Assembly (NCBI RefSeq): GCF_002737755.1
Contig: NZ_PEGH01000013.1
Location: 62,001 to 126,000 of the forward strand
Length of the DNA stretch: 64,000 nt
Origin: Caulobacter sp. BP25
Lineage (GTDB): Bacteria; Pseudomonadota; Alphaproteobacteria; Caulobacterales; Caulobacteraceae
Direction: 5' to 3'
Shown here in pieces: positions 1 through 7,683 of the stretch. Both the position numbers and the translations under genes were made by a program. Numbering within the stretch: position 1 is the first letter of the stretch; each line of letters starts with the position of its first letter. The notes below the pieces were generated by a model. That model searched no databases and was not told where the DNA came from. It saw nothing but the letters and a program-made list of their open reading frames with translations.

Positions 1-1
1 G

Positions 2-1759
2 GGCGCGCCCATCATTCTTCTGCATCGCACGCCCGTCTCTTCCGAGAGCTTCGAGGCGGTGCTGGAGATCCTGGATGGGCGGCGCGCGGCGATCGCTCTG
101 GACACGCCGGGTTTTGGCGGCTCGTTTCGTCCGGAAGGCCAGCCCTCGACCTTGGCCTATGCACGCTGGCTGATGGACGCCATCGACGCCCTGGGCATCG
201 AAACCTTATACCTCGGCGCGCATCACACCGGCGTCCACTTCGCGGTCGAGATGGCCGTGATGGCGCCCGACCGCGTGCTGGGAATGCTGCTCAGCGGGAT
301 CATCCATGCGCCGGCCGAGGAACGCGCCAAGATGCGCGCGGATATCGGCAAAGCCCGCCCCATAGACGTGGACGGCGTTTATATGACCGATTGCTGGAGG
401 ACGATGAAGGGCCTCTTCCTGGACCCGGTCCCCGCCCTCGTTCACGCCGAAACGATGGGAGCCCTAAACGCGATCGAGGGCCGGGACCAAGCCTTTGACG
501 CTATCCTCGATCAGGACTTTGAGGCCGTGCTGACGAAAGTCGCCTGCCCTGTCCGCGTAGCCCAGGCGACGGACGATCCCCTGACGCTGACGGGGATGCT
601 GGAGCGGGTTCAAGCGCAACGCCCCGACTTTCCGATCGAACGGTTCGGGCCGGCGTTCCTGGCGGCGCCCGAACGCCAAGCCGGCGCATTCGCCCGCGCT
701 CTCATTCGCCTAACCGAGGACACCGACGCCACGATGACCGACCGCCGCTACCAATTAAACCGCGCCAGCGCGGGCTATAATCTTGCGCGCGTCGATCAGA
801 CCACGCCCCTCCCCGGCCCCGACGAAGTGCTAGTCCATGTCCGCGCGGTGTCGATCAATCGCCGAGATATCGGCGTGCGCGACCTCTCCTATCCGGTAGG
901 CGGCGCCGATGGCTTCACGCCCTTGTCGGACGCCGCCGGCGAGGTTGTCGCCGTGGGGGCGAATGTCACGGAGTGGAAGCCGGGCGACCGCGTGACCTCG
1001 ACGTTCTTCCAGGCTTGGCCGGACGGGCGGCTGACCTTGCCCGCCGTCATGTCTTCGCTCGGAGCCGGCGGTCCAGGCGTGTTCGCTGATCATATCGTGC
1101 TGTCTCGCCATGGCGTCATCCGCACGCCGGAGCATCTGACGGATGAGGAAGCCGCCTGCCTGCCCTGCGCGGGCGTCACCGCCTGGAACGCGCTGATGAC
1201 CCTGGGGCGCCTCCAGGCTGGCGACTGGGTGCTGATCATCGGCACCGGCGGCGTCGCGCTGTTCGCGCTGCAGATCGCGGTCGCGGCGGGCGCTCGCGCG
1301 ATCGTGCTGTCCTCCAGCGACGAGAAGCTGGATCGCGCCAAGGCCATGGGCGCGGAAGTCGGGATCAACTACGCCTCGACTGCGAATTGGACGGAGGCCG
1401 TGAAGGTGGCCAGCCGCGGCTTCGGCGTTCAGCACGTAGTCGAGTTGGGCGGCGCAGGCACCCTGCCCAAATCTTTGGCCAGCCTCGGCCTGAACGGTCA
1501 TCTAGCCCTGATCGGCGCGCTCGACGGGTTTGGCGGGCAGTTGGACGCCCTGCCGATGATCTTCTCCGCCCTCCGCGTCAGCGCCGTGATGGTGGGCTCC
1601 CGGGCCGATCACGAGGCCTTGGCCGCGTTCGTGGCCGAACACGCGCTTCATCCGGTCATCGACAGCATCCACGACTTCGAGAACGCCGATGCGGCATACG
1701 CTCGGGCCGCTGGCGGCGCCTTCGGCAAGGTTGTGGTGCGCATGGAATCTCAAGCATGA
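2..1759 (+). CDS. Alpha/beta-hydrolase fused to MDR (quinone-oxidoreductase-like) reductase, 5' end cut
   Basis: The frame is open from base 2, so the start lies outside the window; the GTG at 59 is internal. The first ~240 visible residues are an alpha/beta-hydrolase fold: an HRTP segment where HGxP normally forms the oxyanion hole, then strand/turn DTPGFGGS, then the nucleophile elbow AHHTG (nt 218-232). The elbow has His where Ser/Cys/Asp is expected, and no C-terminal catalytic His is visible. At nt 734 (MTDRRYQ) a second domain begins: a medium-chain dehydrogenase/reductase with GroES-like part, then the Rossmann motif GTGGVALFAL. The structural/catalytic zinc cysteines of alcohol dehydrogenases are not evident, so an NADPH:quinone-reductase-like activity is likely. 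No stop codon separates the domains. The stop overlaps the next gene (ATGA), indicating translational coupling with the SDR. Substrate is unknown. Confidence 0.8.
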   Translation, partial: GAPIILLHRTPVSSESFEAVLEILDGRRAAIALDTPGFGGSFRPEGQPSTLAYARWLMDAIDALGIETLYLGAHHTGVHFAVEMAVMAPDRVLGMLLSGIIHAPAEERAKMRADIGKARPIDVDGVYMTDCWRTMKGLFLDPVPALVHAETMGALNAIEGRDQAFDAILDQDFEAVLTKVACPVRVAQATDDPLTLTGMLERVQAQRPDFPIERFGPAFLAAPERQAGAFARALIRLTEDTDATMTDRRYQLNRASAGYNLARVDQTTPLPGPDEVLVHVRAVSINRRDIGVRDLSYPVGGADGFTPLSDAAGEVVAVGANVTEWKPGDRVTSTFFQAWPDGRLTLPAVMSSLGAGGPGVFADHIVLSRHGVIRTPEHLTDEEAACLPCAGVTAWNALMTLGRLQAGDWVLIIGTGGVALFALQIAVAAGARAIVLSSSDEKLDRAKAMGAEVGINYASTANWTEAVKVASRGFGVQHVVELGGAGTLPKSLASLGLNGHLALIGALDGFGGQLDALPMIFSALRVSAVMVGSRADHEALAAFVAEHALHPVIDSIHDFENADAAYARAAGGAFGKVVVRMESQA

Positions 1760-2472
1760 CCCAGACCATCCTCGTCACTGGCGCCAACCGCGGCATCGGC
1801 CTGGAGCATGTGCGCCAAGCCCTCGCCGCGGGACAGTTCGTGATCGCCGCCTGTCGCTCGCCCGAGAAAGCCGGCGAGCTGGACCAATTGCATCAGCGCT
1901 TTCCTGAAAGACTGAGGATCGAACAGTTGGACACCGGCGGAGCCGCTTCCATCGCCGCATTGGCTTCGCGACTGGACGGAACTCCCATCGACATCCTGAT
2001 CAACAACGCCGGGCTCTATGGCGGCGGCTGGGATGACAGCGCGGCGCGGCAGACCCTGGCAGGGATGGACTATGAGCAGTGGGAAGAGATCCTGCGGGTC
2101 AACGTCATCGGCGTTTTCAGGCTTACCGCCGCTTTGCTTCCGAACCTGAAGCTCAGTGAGCGGAAACTGGTGGTCATGATGTCTTCTGACCTCGGCTCGA
2201 TCGCCAACAATAAGCAGGGCCAATCGCACGCCTATCGCAGCAGCAAGGCGGCGCTGAACATGCTGACCAAGGGCCTCTCGGTCGATCTGCGCGAACAAGG
2301 CGTGACGGTGATGTCCATGGCCCCTGGCTGGACGCAGACCGATCTTGGCGGCGCCAATGCGCCCTGGCCCGTCGACGAGAGCGTTCGCCGCCAACGCGCG
2401 GTGCTAGCCGAAATGACCTTGGCGCGTGGCGGCGAGTTCTTGAACCTGAAGGGCGAGACGGTCCCCTGGTGA
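1756..2472 (+). CDS. Short-chain dehydrogenase/reductase (SDR)
   Basis: A 238-residue classical SDR, NAD(P)-dependent, cytoplasmic. Visible motifs are the cofactor glycine motif TGANRGIG (residues 8-15), NNAG (83-86), the catalytic Ser around 143/144 and the YxxxK pair (Tyr160, Lys164). Length and motif spacing are normal for the family, so it should be active. The ATG overlaps the TGA of the upstream hydrolase-MDR fusion by four bases, so both are probably made from one message and may act on the same carbonyl or alcohol compound. It faces the next gene tail to tail with only 5 bp between stops. The substrate cannot be read from sequence. Confidence 0.9.
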   Translation: MTQTILVTGANRGIGLEHVRQALAAGQFVIAACRSPEKAGELDQLHQRFPERLRIEQLDTGGAASIAALASRLDGTPIDILINNAGLYGGGWDDSAARQTLAGMDYEQWEEILRVNVIGVFRLTAALLPNLKLSERKLVVMMSSDLGSIANNKQGQSHAYRSSKAALNMLTKGLSVDLREQGVTVMSMAPGWTQTDLGGANAPWPVDESVRRQRAVLAEMTLARGGEFLNLKGETVPW

Positions 2473-2477
2473 GCCGC

Positions 2478-3287
2478 CTATTCGGCGGCCAGGAACTCGC
2501 TCACCACCTGCGCCCACTCCTCGGGATAGGCGTCGACCGCGTCCACCCCGCCGCCGGGTAGCTCGACGAAGGAGAAGTCGGGGCGCATGTCGCGAGCGCG
2601 CAGCGCCGCGTCGTAGATGACGTCGTCGGGATTGGTCAGGATCAGCGTGCGATGCTTGATCCGTGTCATCGCCTCGGCGTGGTCGTATTGGAACGCCGCG
2701 TTGTGGCCCCACCACATCTCGCCATAGCCGATGAACTTCTCGGCAACGATGCGGGTCAGCACGGCCGGATCGGGATGATGGCTGGAGCCATGCAACTGCC
2801 AGCGCACCTGGAAGGTGTGCGCCAAGTGGCTGCCGTCCTGGTGATGGACCATGTCCTTTTCCTCGGCCGTCACCGTATCGCGCAGTTCCTGCAGCTCAGC
2901 CTCGGTGAAGGGCGTCGGACCGTTGATCACCAGATTGATCACGCGATCGGGCCAGCGTAGCGCGACCTCGGTCACGACCTGGGCGCCGGTATGATGGCCG
3001 GCGAAATCCGCCCGCGCGATGTGCAGATGATCCAAGACCGCCGGAAACACCGAGGCGTAGTCGGCGATCGTTGGAACGTCAGGCGTGGGATCGGAACTGC
3101 CGAACCCCGGGTGATCGACGGCGATCACGCGCAGCCCGCGCGCGACCAGGGCCGGAACGAGCAGATCGAACTGGCGCGCCGATTGCGGCGACTGGTGGCT
3201 CAGGACGATCGGCCGCCCCTCACCGCCTGTATAGTGGAAATGGACCTGGCCAAACGGCCCGTCGGCATAGCCGCGACGCGCGATCAT
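2478..3287 (-). CDS. Alpha/beta-fold hydrolase of the HxTP/HHTG clade
   Basis: A 269-residue single-domain alpha/beta-hydrolase without signal peptide. HQSP (residues 31-34) sits at the oxyanion-hole position, DHPGFGSSD follows, and the elbow is GHHTG (97-101): the nucleophile position is His. The late segment that usually carries the catalytic His reads PGGGVDAVD with no His. The same two departures occur in the hydrolase domain of the fusion protein at the left edge, so these are relatives of one divergent clade kept side by side. I recall similar HQTP...GHHTG proteins in sphingomonads and mycobacteria annotated only as alpha/beta hydrolases. It may be a non-hydrolytic enzyme or a hydrolase with another catalytic arrangement. 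Confidence 0.88.
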   Translation of the reverse strand: MIARRGYADGPFGQVHFHYTGGEGRPIVLSHQSPQSARQFDLLVPALVARGLRVIAVDHPGFGSSDPTPDVPTIADYASVFPAVLDHLHIARADFAGHHTGAQVVTEVALRWPDRVINLVINGPTPFTEAELQELRDTVTAEEKDMVHHQDGSHLAHTFQVRWQLHGSSHHPDPAVLTRIVAEKFIGYGEMWWGHNAAFQYDHAEAMTRIKHRTLILTNPDDVIYDAALRARDMRPDFSFVELPGGGVDAVDAYPEEWAQVVSEFLAAE

Positions 3288-3303
3288 AGGGAACTCCCAG
3301 GAA

Positions 3304-4404
3304 CTAGGGATGAGCGGTCAACGCCGCCTTGGCGCGCAGCGCGGCGTTAGCGCGCACGTCGGCGTAGAACAGGCCGAAGTCGTGATAGTGCAGGCTGCCG
3401 CCTGGCAGCGGCTGCAGTTCCAGCGATGGGTCGGGCGTGACGACCAGGAAGCCTCGGTCGCAGCGGGCGGCGACCTTGCCCTTCTCTAGCGGCCGCATGG
3501 GCGAGGCGTCAGGCGTTCCTGGAACCGCGCCTAGGCTTTGGGTCGCGTCGGCGGCCGGCTTGTCGGCGTCGAAGGTCAGCGGATTGACGCACAGCGTGGT
3601 CTTGCCGGCGACGTCGCCGTGAAGCGCGACGAACCGGCGCTCGGAAGCCTTGGCGATAACGTCTAGATCCGCAGACGGCAGCACCGAGTTCCACTGGACC
3701 AAGCAGTGTAGCTGGTCGGGCTTCCGGCAGATCGGCACGGTCTTGTAGGTCAGCGGGAAGTCACCCTCGGCCAGATTGAAACCGATGGTGTAAGCGGCGA
3801 CCATCTTGGCCTGCAGGGACTTTCCGTCGATACGGCGCTGGACCAGGCGCGCCACGTGCGAGCCGCCCTGGCTGTGGCCGACCAGGATGAACGGCCGACC
3901 GTGGTTCTCATGGGCGATGTACTCGTCGAAGGCGCGCTCGACATCGCCATAGGCCAGGTCGAAGGCCTTCCCGCCCTCCCCGTCCATCTTCATCAGGGCC
4001 AGGGTGGAGGCCTGGCGATAGCGCGGCGCGAACAGACGGCAGCAGCCGTCGAAGATGCTGGCCTGGCGCGCCGTGGCGCTGCCATCGGTCCAAGCGTTCA
4101 GCGTGGCGTCGGCGGGATAGCCGTTCCACTTGTCGGTGCTGCGCAGGGTCGTCGGATGGACGTAGAAGACGTCCACCTTCTGGTCTTTGCCGGCGACCAC
4201 CGCGCCGGGCGCGGGGGTCGCGCCGACGCCCTTGCCAGCGAACGCGGCCCAGGAGGCGCGATTGGCGTAGTCCAGGGCGGGCGGCGGCATTTGGCTGGCG
4301 AAATCGACGACCTGCCGACCGATCGCCGGCGAGGCCATCATCAGCAGCCCGGTCAGCAGGCCGAGCTTCCAGAAGATCCGCCCAAAATACCCGCGTCCGG
4401 CCAT
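3304..4404 (-). CDS. DUF3089 family alpha/beta-hydrolase, exported or membrane-anchored
   Basis: 366 residues from the ATG at 4404, chosen because a GGGG-rich ribosome site precedes it and the hydrophobic stretch (residues 11-28) then forms an N-terminal signal or anchor ending near AIG. A longer frame to 4509 exists but runs into the GH3 remnant. The protein matches DUF3089: an early VDVFYVHPT segment, a conserved CC around 121, and a canonical nucleophile elbow GHSQG (176-180, Ser178), with LHYHDFGLFY near the C terminus supplying candidate catalytic His residues. Unlike its upstream neighbour it keeps a normal Ser elbow. The role is unknown; an esterase or lipase-like activity in the envelope is plausible. 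Confidence 0.85.
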   Translation of the reverse strand: MAGRGYFGRIFWKLGLLTGLLMMASPAIGRQVVDFASQMPPPALDYANRASWAAFAGKGVGATPAPGAVVAGKDQKVDVFYVHPTTLRSTDKWNGYPADATLNAWTDGSATARQASIFDGCCRLFAPRYRQASTLALMKMDGEGGKAFDLAYGDVERAFDEYIAHENHGRPFILVGHSQGGSHVARLVQRRIDGKSLQAKMVAAYTIGFNLAEGDFPLTYKTVPICRKPDQLHCLVQWNSVLPSADLDVIAKASERRFVALHGDVAGKTTLCVNPLTFDADKPAADATQSLGAVPGTPDASPMRPLEKGKVAARCDRGFLVVTPDPSLELQPLPGGSLHYHDFGLFYADVRANAALRAKAALTAHP

Positions 4405-4491
4405 GGTGTCCCCGCTTAACTTACAGCCCAGAGGGACACCATCTCGCGCGAATGCGCAAACTCGGCCCACAGGATGACCACTGGTCGGACA

Positions 4492-4618
4492 GACTACGGC
4501 GCCGACCAAACCCAGCCACGGCGTAGCGATCGCGCGCCCCTGTCTGCAGCAGCACCACGGTCTTGGGATTGGCGGCCAAGACAGCCGCGATCAGGGCGTC
4601 CTGACCGTTTCGCAAAGC
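4492..4618 (-). pseudogene. Fragment of a GH3 beta-glucosidase gene
   Basis: Immediately downstream of the DUF1838 stop, one frame reads NGQDALIAAVLAANPKT followed by VVLLQTG, the well-known signature of the C-terminal domain of glycoside hydrolase family 3. About ten bases later the match continues in another frame as ATPWLGLVGAVV, equivalent to the usual PWLxxVxAVVEAWYPG. No N-terminal part exists because the DUF1838 gene occupies the upstream DNA. It is a dead scar of roughly 40 codons with a frameshift, left by a deletion or rearrangement. Confidence 0.7.
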
Positions 4619-4625
4619 CCTGAAA

Positions 4626-5627
4626 TCAGGACTTCTTCGGACGCACATAGCCGGGGGTCTCCGGAGGCACCTCTTCGGCATAGCGCATGAAGGTGTCCTG
4701 CACGCCCTCGTCCGGCCCGTCGGTCGGCTCTTCCAGCAGATCCGGGCGATCTCGCTCAACCCGCTTGAGAACGGCCTTGGGCACATCCTCCGGACCGCCG
4801 GTGATCTTGTAGCTGTGCATGCGCCCCATCAGCACGCCCTGTGCGCCACTCTGGCCCATCTTCATCCACGGCCACCAAGGCCCCTGTCGCATGAATCCGG
4901 CATGATAGCGCGCCGACACCACCGAGCGGTCGTCGATCTCGGCGGCGGGGGTAAACATCGTGAAGTGTTCGGACGGATTGATCACCGGCCCCGTTGAGGC
5001 CTTGGGCCAGCCTGCCGGCGTCACGGGGTTGGTGTACTCGTGGGCGTAGTCCCAGCCGAGCAGATACTGGTCGCCGACGCGGTTCCACGGCAGCCGGAAC
5101 GGCTGGGCCTTTGGTGCGCCCATGTCGTTGTTCTTCGTCTCTCCGTCGCCGACCTTGAACACCTTCTGCTCAAGGCCGAGCGTTCCTCGGAAGCGGTCGT
5201 TCAGGAAGGTGTAGACCTCGACCTTCTCGCCTGTGTAGGGGTTGTCCCAGACGTCCAGGATCTCGCCGGTGGCTAGATCGGTGAAGTAGCTGCACTCCTT
5301 GCCCATCACCTTCACCGAGCCGTCGGGCTGGATAACGTTGCGAACATTGCCAAACCCGCAGAAGCCAAACAGTGGCTTTGCGCGATGGCTGCCAACCAGC
5401 CCGTACTGCACGCCGTAGTAGCCCGACAGCACCGCCTTGGGTCCGATCGTGCCCCACATCTTGGCAAAGCCGTAGAGGTTCTCGCGCGGGTCTTCGATGT
5501 TCAGCGGACGAATGTTCGGGTTCGCTGCCTCGGCGGCGGGCGTGACCATTGTCATCGCGCCGGCGCCCACCAACCCTCCCAGAGCGCCGCGGCGTGAAAC
5601 GACCCGGCCAAACGTCTCGAACATCAT
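4626..5627 (-). CDS. DUF1838 family protein with Tat signal
   Basis: 333 residues. The N terminus has a twin-arginine motif (VSRRGALGG) followed by a hydrophobic stretch and an AEA cleavage region around residue 34, so it is exported folded to the periplasm. The mature part begins with the family hallmark NIEDPRENLYGFAKMWG and continues with GKECSYFTDLATGEILDVWDNP, typical of DUF1838 proteins. No catalytic residues are known for this family; Tat export suggests a bound cofactor or rapid folding. It is followed by the GH3 scar and DUF3089 gene, and preceded (133 bp) by another leftward gene, so the set could be one transcription unit. Confidence 0.85.
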   Translation of the reverse strand: MMFETFGRVVSRRGALGGLVGAGAMTMVTPAAEAANPNIRPLNIEDPRENLYGFAKMWGTIGPKAVLSGYYGVQYGLVGSHRAKPLFGFCGFGNVRNVIQPDGSVKVMGKECSYFTDLATGEILDVWDNPYTGEKVEVYTFLNDRFRGTLGLEQKVFKVGDGETKNNDMGAPKAQPFRLPWNRVGDQYLLGWDYAHEYTNPVTPAGWPKASTGPVINPSEHFTMFTPAAEIDDRSVVSARYHAGFMRQGPWWPWMKMGQSGAQGVLMGRMHSYKITGGPEDVPKAVLKRVERDRPDLLEEPTDGPDEGVQDTFMRYAEEVPPETPGYVRPKKS

Positions 5628-5760
5628 GACGGCGTATCCCAGCGTGACACCCCCTTTGCTGGAGGCGCGGGAAGGATGCCGCGAATGCCTAGGTCAGAGA
5701 CGCGCGCGCCCCGACTTCTCCGCCCTGCGACCTTGGCAAGGCGGATAGGCCGTGGTCCGC

Positions 5761-6270
5761 CTAGAACTTAGGTGGCACGGTCACGTCGAAGCTCCCCCAA
5801 TCCTTGGTGATGAACACCTCGTCGATCAGGGTGCGCTGGAAGCAGACGCCGTCGCGGAACCACTGCCAGGTGCGGGCGCGGTTCTGGCGGTCGTCCGAGT
5901 TCTGGATCATCTCATAGAGATAGACATCCGGCTCGCCCTTGCGGGTCCAGTTCAGGCAGGTCGAGCGACCATAGTCATCGGGCGACATTTGCGAGGCCCA
6001 GCCCTTGATCAGATCGTTGTCCCACCAGACGCGGCCATTCTCATACCAGGCCGGAAAGTCGCGAGTTTCGCTACGGCCGTCCTCCCAGAAATAATAGTTG
6101 GTCTGGTGATAGCGGACCTTCCCGTCGCCCTCGTCGATCAGACGGCACAACAGACGCGAACGGTGCTGGTCGGTTAGCTCGCCGGTCTTAGCGTCGTAGT
6201 AGCGATACCAGCCCTCCCAGACGCCTTCGTTGCTGACCAGGATCGGCATGGTTTCGTAGATGGTTCCCAT
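5761..6270 (-). CDS. Conserved hypothetical protein, lipocalin-like (DUF3598-like)
   Basis: 169 residues from the ATG at 6270 (MGTIYETMP). The frame extends to 6378, but the extra part has unnatural composition. The sequence is rich in aromatic and charged beta-strand segments (NEGVWEGWYRYYD, YYFWEDGRSE, RTWQWFRDG) and has no signal peptide. The pattern resembles small beta-barrel proteins of the DUF3598/lipocalin type, but this is a resemblance by eye rather than a secure family match. It lies upstream of, and in line with, the DUF1838 gene. The DUF1838 family also carries Trp/Tyr-rich strands, so the two may handle related ligands. Function unknown. Confidence 0.65.
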   Translation of the reverse strand: MGTIYETMPILVSNEGVWEGWYRYYDAKTGELTDQHRSRLLCRLIDEGDGKVRYHQTNYYFWEDGRSETRDFPAWYENGRVWWDNDLIKGWASQMSPDDYGRSTCLNWTRKGEPDVYLYEMIQNSDDRQNRARTWQWFRDGVCFQRTLIDEVFITKDWGSFDVTVPPKF

Positions 6271-6623
6271 CGGGCGTCTCGGCCTCTCGCATGCTGACGC
6301 CGACCCTCGCGAATTTACACAGTTCGGGAACGTCAGCGGTTTCGAACCGCGCCTGGGCGCGACTCCATGGCTTTCCATTGCGTTAGGCTGTCACGCGCCG
6401 AGAGTGACAAGCGGAGTGTAATCTATCCGCGGCGCGAACATGGGAGGCTGGACAGAACACCCTCCGACCACGAGGTACAGAAACAACCCAAGGCGGCTCC
6501 CCCGCGTCCCGGATCAAAAATGCGAACTTTTCGCCGCCTTTTGCGCGCCCGCCTACGATCTGGCGGCGAGAAAATCGCAATGTCGGCGGCTCTGGCGCAC
6601 TGTATCGCGCACTGGCGTAGTTT
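6271..6623. other. 353-bp intergenic region with one inverted repeat
   Basis: No gene is supported here. It is the promoter side of the leftward 5761-6270 gene and the 3' flank of tRNA-Arg. The only structure I see is a 6-bp inverted repeat TGTCAC-N9-GTGACA at 6389-6409, about 120 bp upstream of that gene, listed separately. Confidence 0.5.
6389..6409. promoter_or_regulatory. Possible operator, inverted repeat
   Basis: Perfect arms TGTCAC and GTGACA are separated by 9 bp, giving a 21-bp dyad suitable for a dimeric regulator. It is about 120 bp upstream of the 5761-6270 gene. No regulator is encoded next to it, so the assignment is speculative. Confidence 0.25.
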
Positions 6624-6700
6624 TGGCGCGCCCTGCTGGATTCGAACCAGCGACCGCTCGCTTAGAAGGCGAGTGCTCTATCCAGCTGAGCTAAGGGCGC
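6624..6700 (-). tRNA. tRNA-Arg (UCU)
   Basis: The 77-nt cloverleaf reads on the minus strand from GCGCCCTTAGCTCAGCTGG to an encoded CCA at 6624-6626. The anticodon stem CTCGC/GCGAG encloses the loop CTTCTAA, giving anticodon UCU, which reads AGA/AGG. The T loop GGTTCGAATCC is canonical. Confidence 0.95.
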
Positions 6701-6726
6701 GCGTCCGCAGCTTCAGCCTCCGGACT

Positions 6727-7032
6727 CTAGTGGGTCCAGGGCTGCTTGCGGTTGGCCGCGAAGTTATCGGCATAGGCCTTGATGATCCGCTTGGGCGTCT
6801 TGGGCTCGAACAGCTGGAACGCAATCTCGTGACGCTGGGCGTAGGCCACGGCCTCGTCGCGGGTATCGAACGTCAGGCGGATCTGGCCGTTCATGTCGCT
6901 GGACTGGGTCCAGCCCATCAGCGGATCGGATTTGCGGGCCGAGGCCGGTTCGAACTCCAGCACCCAGTCCTTGGTCTTGGCCTTGCCGGACTGCATGGCG
7001 TTCTTGGCGGGGCGATAGATGCGGGCCAGCAT
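6727..7032 (-). CDS. NDUFS4-like complex I accessory protein
   Basis: 101 residues. MLARIYRPAKNAMQSGKA and the later WVLEFEP / MGWTQSSDM / RLTFDTRDEAVAYAQ segments match the ETC complex I subunit conserved region (NDUFS4, 18-kDa subunit), a nuclear-encoded accessory subunit in mitochondria and a conserved alphaproteobacterial protein. It likely associates with NADH:ubiquinone oxidoreductase near the NADH-oxidising arm on the cytoplasmic side. Length is typical for the bacterial form. It sits alone between two tRNA genes, away from any nuo operon, which is the usual arrangement in this group. Confidence 0.9.
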   Translation of the reverse strand: MLARIYRPAKNAMQSGKAKTKDWVLEFEPASARKSDPLMGWTQSSDMNGQIRLTFDTRDEAVAYAQRHEIAFQLFEPKTPKRIIKAYADNFAANRKQPWTH

Positions 7033-7058
7033 GGACCTCTCCCAAAGTGCCTTACCGA

Positions 7059-7135
7059 TGGTCGGAGCGGCAGGATTTGAACCTGCGACCCTCTGCTCCC
7101 AAAACAGATGCGCTACCAGGCTGCGCTACGCTCCG
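7059..7135 (-). tRNA. tRNA-Pro (UGG)
   Basis: A 77-nt cloverleaf with encoded CCA (7059-7061). The acceptor CGGAGCG pairs with CGCTCCG, the T loop is GGTTCGAATCC, and the anticodon loop TTTGGGA gives UGG. A second tRNA-Pro (GGG) with very similar arms lies at 24343-24419. Confidence 0.95.
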
Positions 7136-7194
7136 AAACATCGGCAGGCGGCTGCTCTACAGGGGTTCGGCGCGCGGATCAACGGACGTGAGCA

Positions 7195-7610
7195 TCATCC
7201 CTTCGGGAAGATCCTGTGCAAAACCCGATCGCCCGGCAAAATCCCCAACTGTGCGGCCCTTCCGCCCGCGATCTCAAGCACGCCCAGAACCAAGCCGCCG
7301 GACGGTAGCGGCGTTTCGTCGTGGGGGCGCGCGTTGCGCACGATCGACAAAATGCGCCCGTCTGGGCCAGCGGGATCAGCGTGTAGATGGGGCCGCCTGT
7401 AATGCCTCGATCAGGCGCCAGAGACTTGCGGAACATCAGTCCCCTCGCCTGCTCGGCTTGAGTGGCGGCGATCTCGACCTGGAAGCGGGCGCGTCCCCGG
7501 CTGGTCACGACTTCGACCATCTCCAGCCTGGCCTCGACCGCAGAGGCGGTATCGAGGCCAAGCGCCCATGCCCCGCATGTCATGGCCAGCAGGGCGCGTC
7601 TGTCGATCAT
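7195..7610 (-). pseudogene. Broken DUF192 gene
   Basis: DUF192 proteins are small exported beta-barrels of about 150 residues. From the ATG at 7610 the frame gives a signal peptide (MIDRRALLAMTCGAWALGL...ASA) and the N-terminal half, ending in [16 protein letters not shown]. The expected central core (LFDF...PVSFWMKNTLIPLDIIFI) is mostly missing; only TLIPL remains. The C-terminal half, [19 protein letters not shown] through [10 protein letters not shown] and a stop at 7195-7197, is in another frame from about 7377. An internal deletion plus frameshift therefore separates two otherwise well-preserved halves. The undisturbed frame runs to 7179 but its tail is nonsense. The lesion looks recent; a sequencing error could explain the shift but not the missing core. 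Confidence 0.75.
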
Positions 7611-7683
7611 CCGTTCCGCCACGCGTCACACCTCGTCCGAAAGCTTGTCACGGAGACTAACTTCCGGACCAAGGCGGCGAAAG

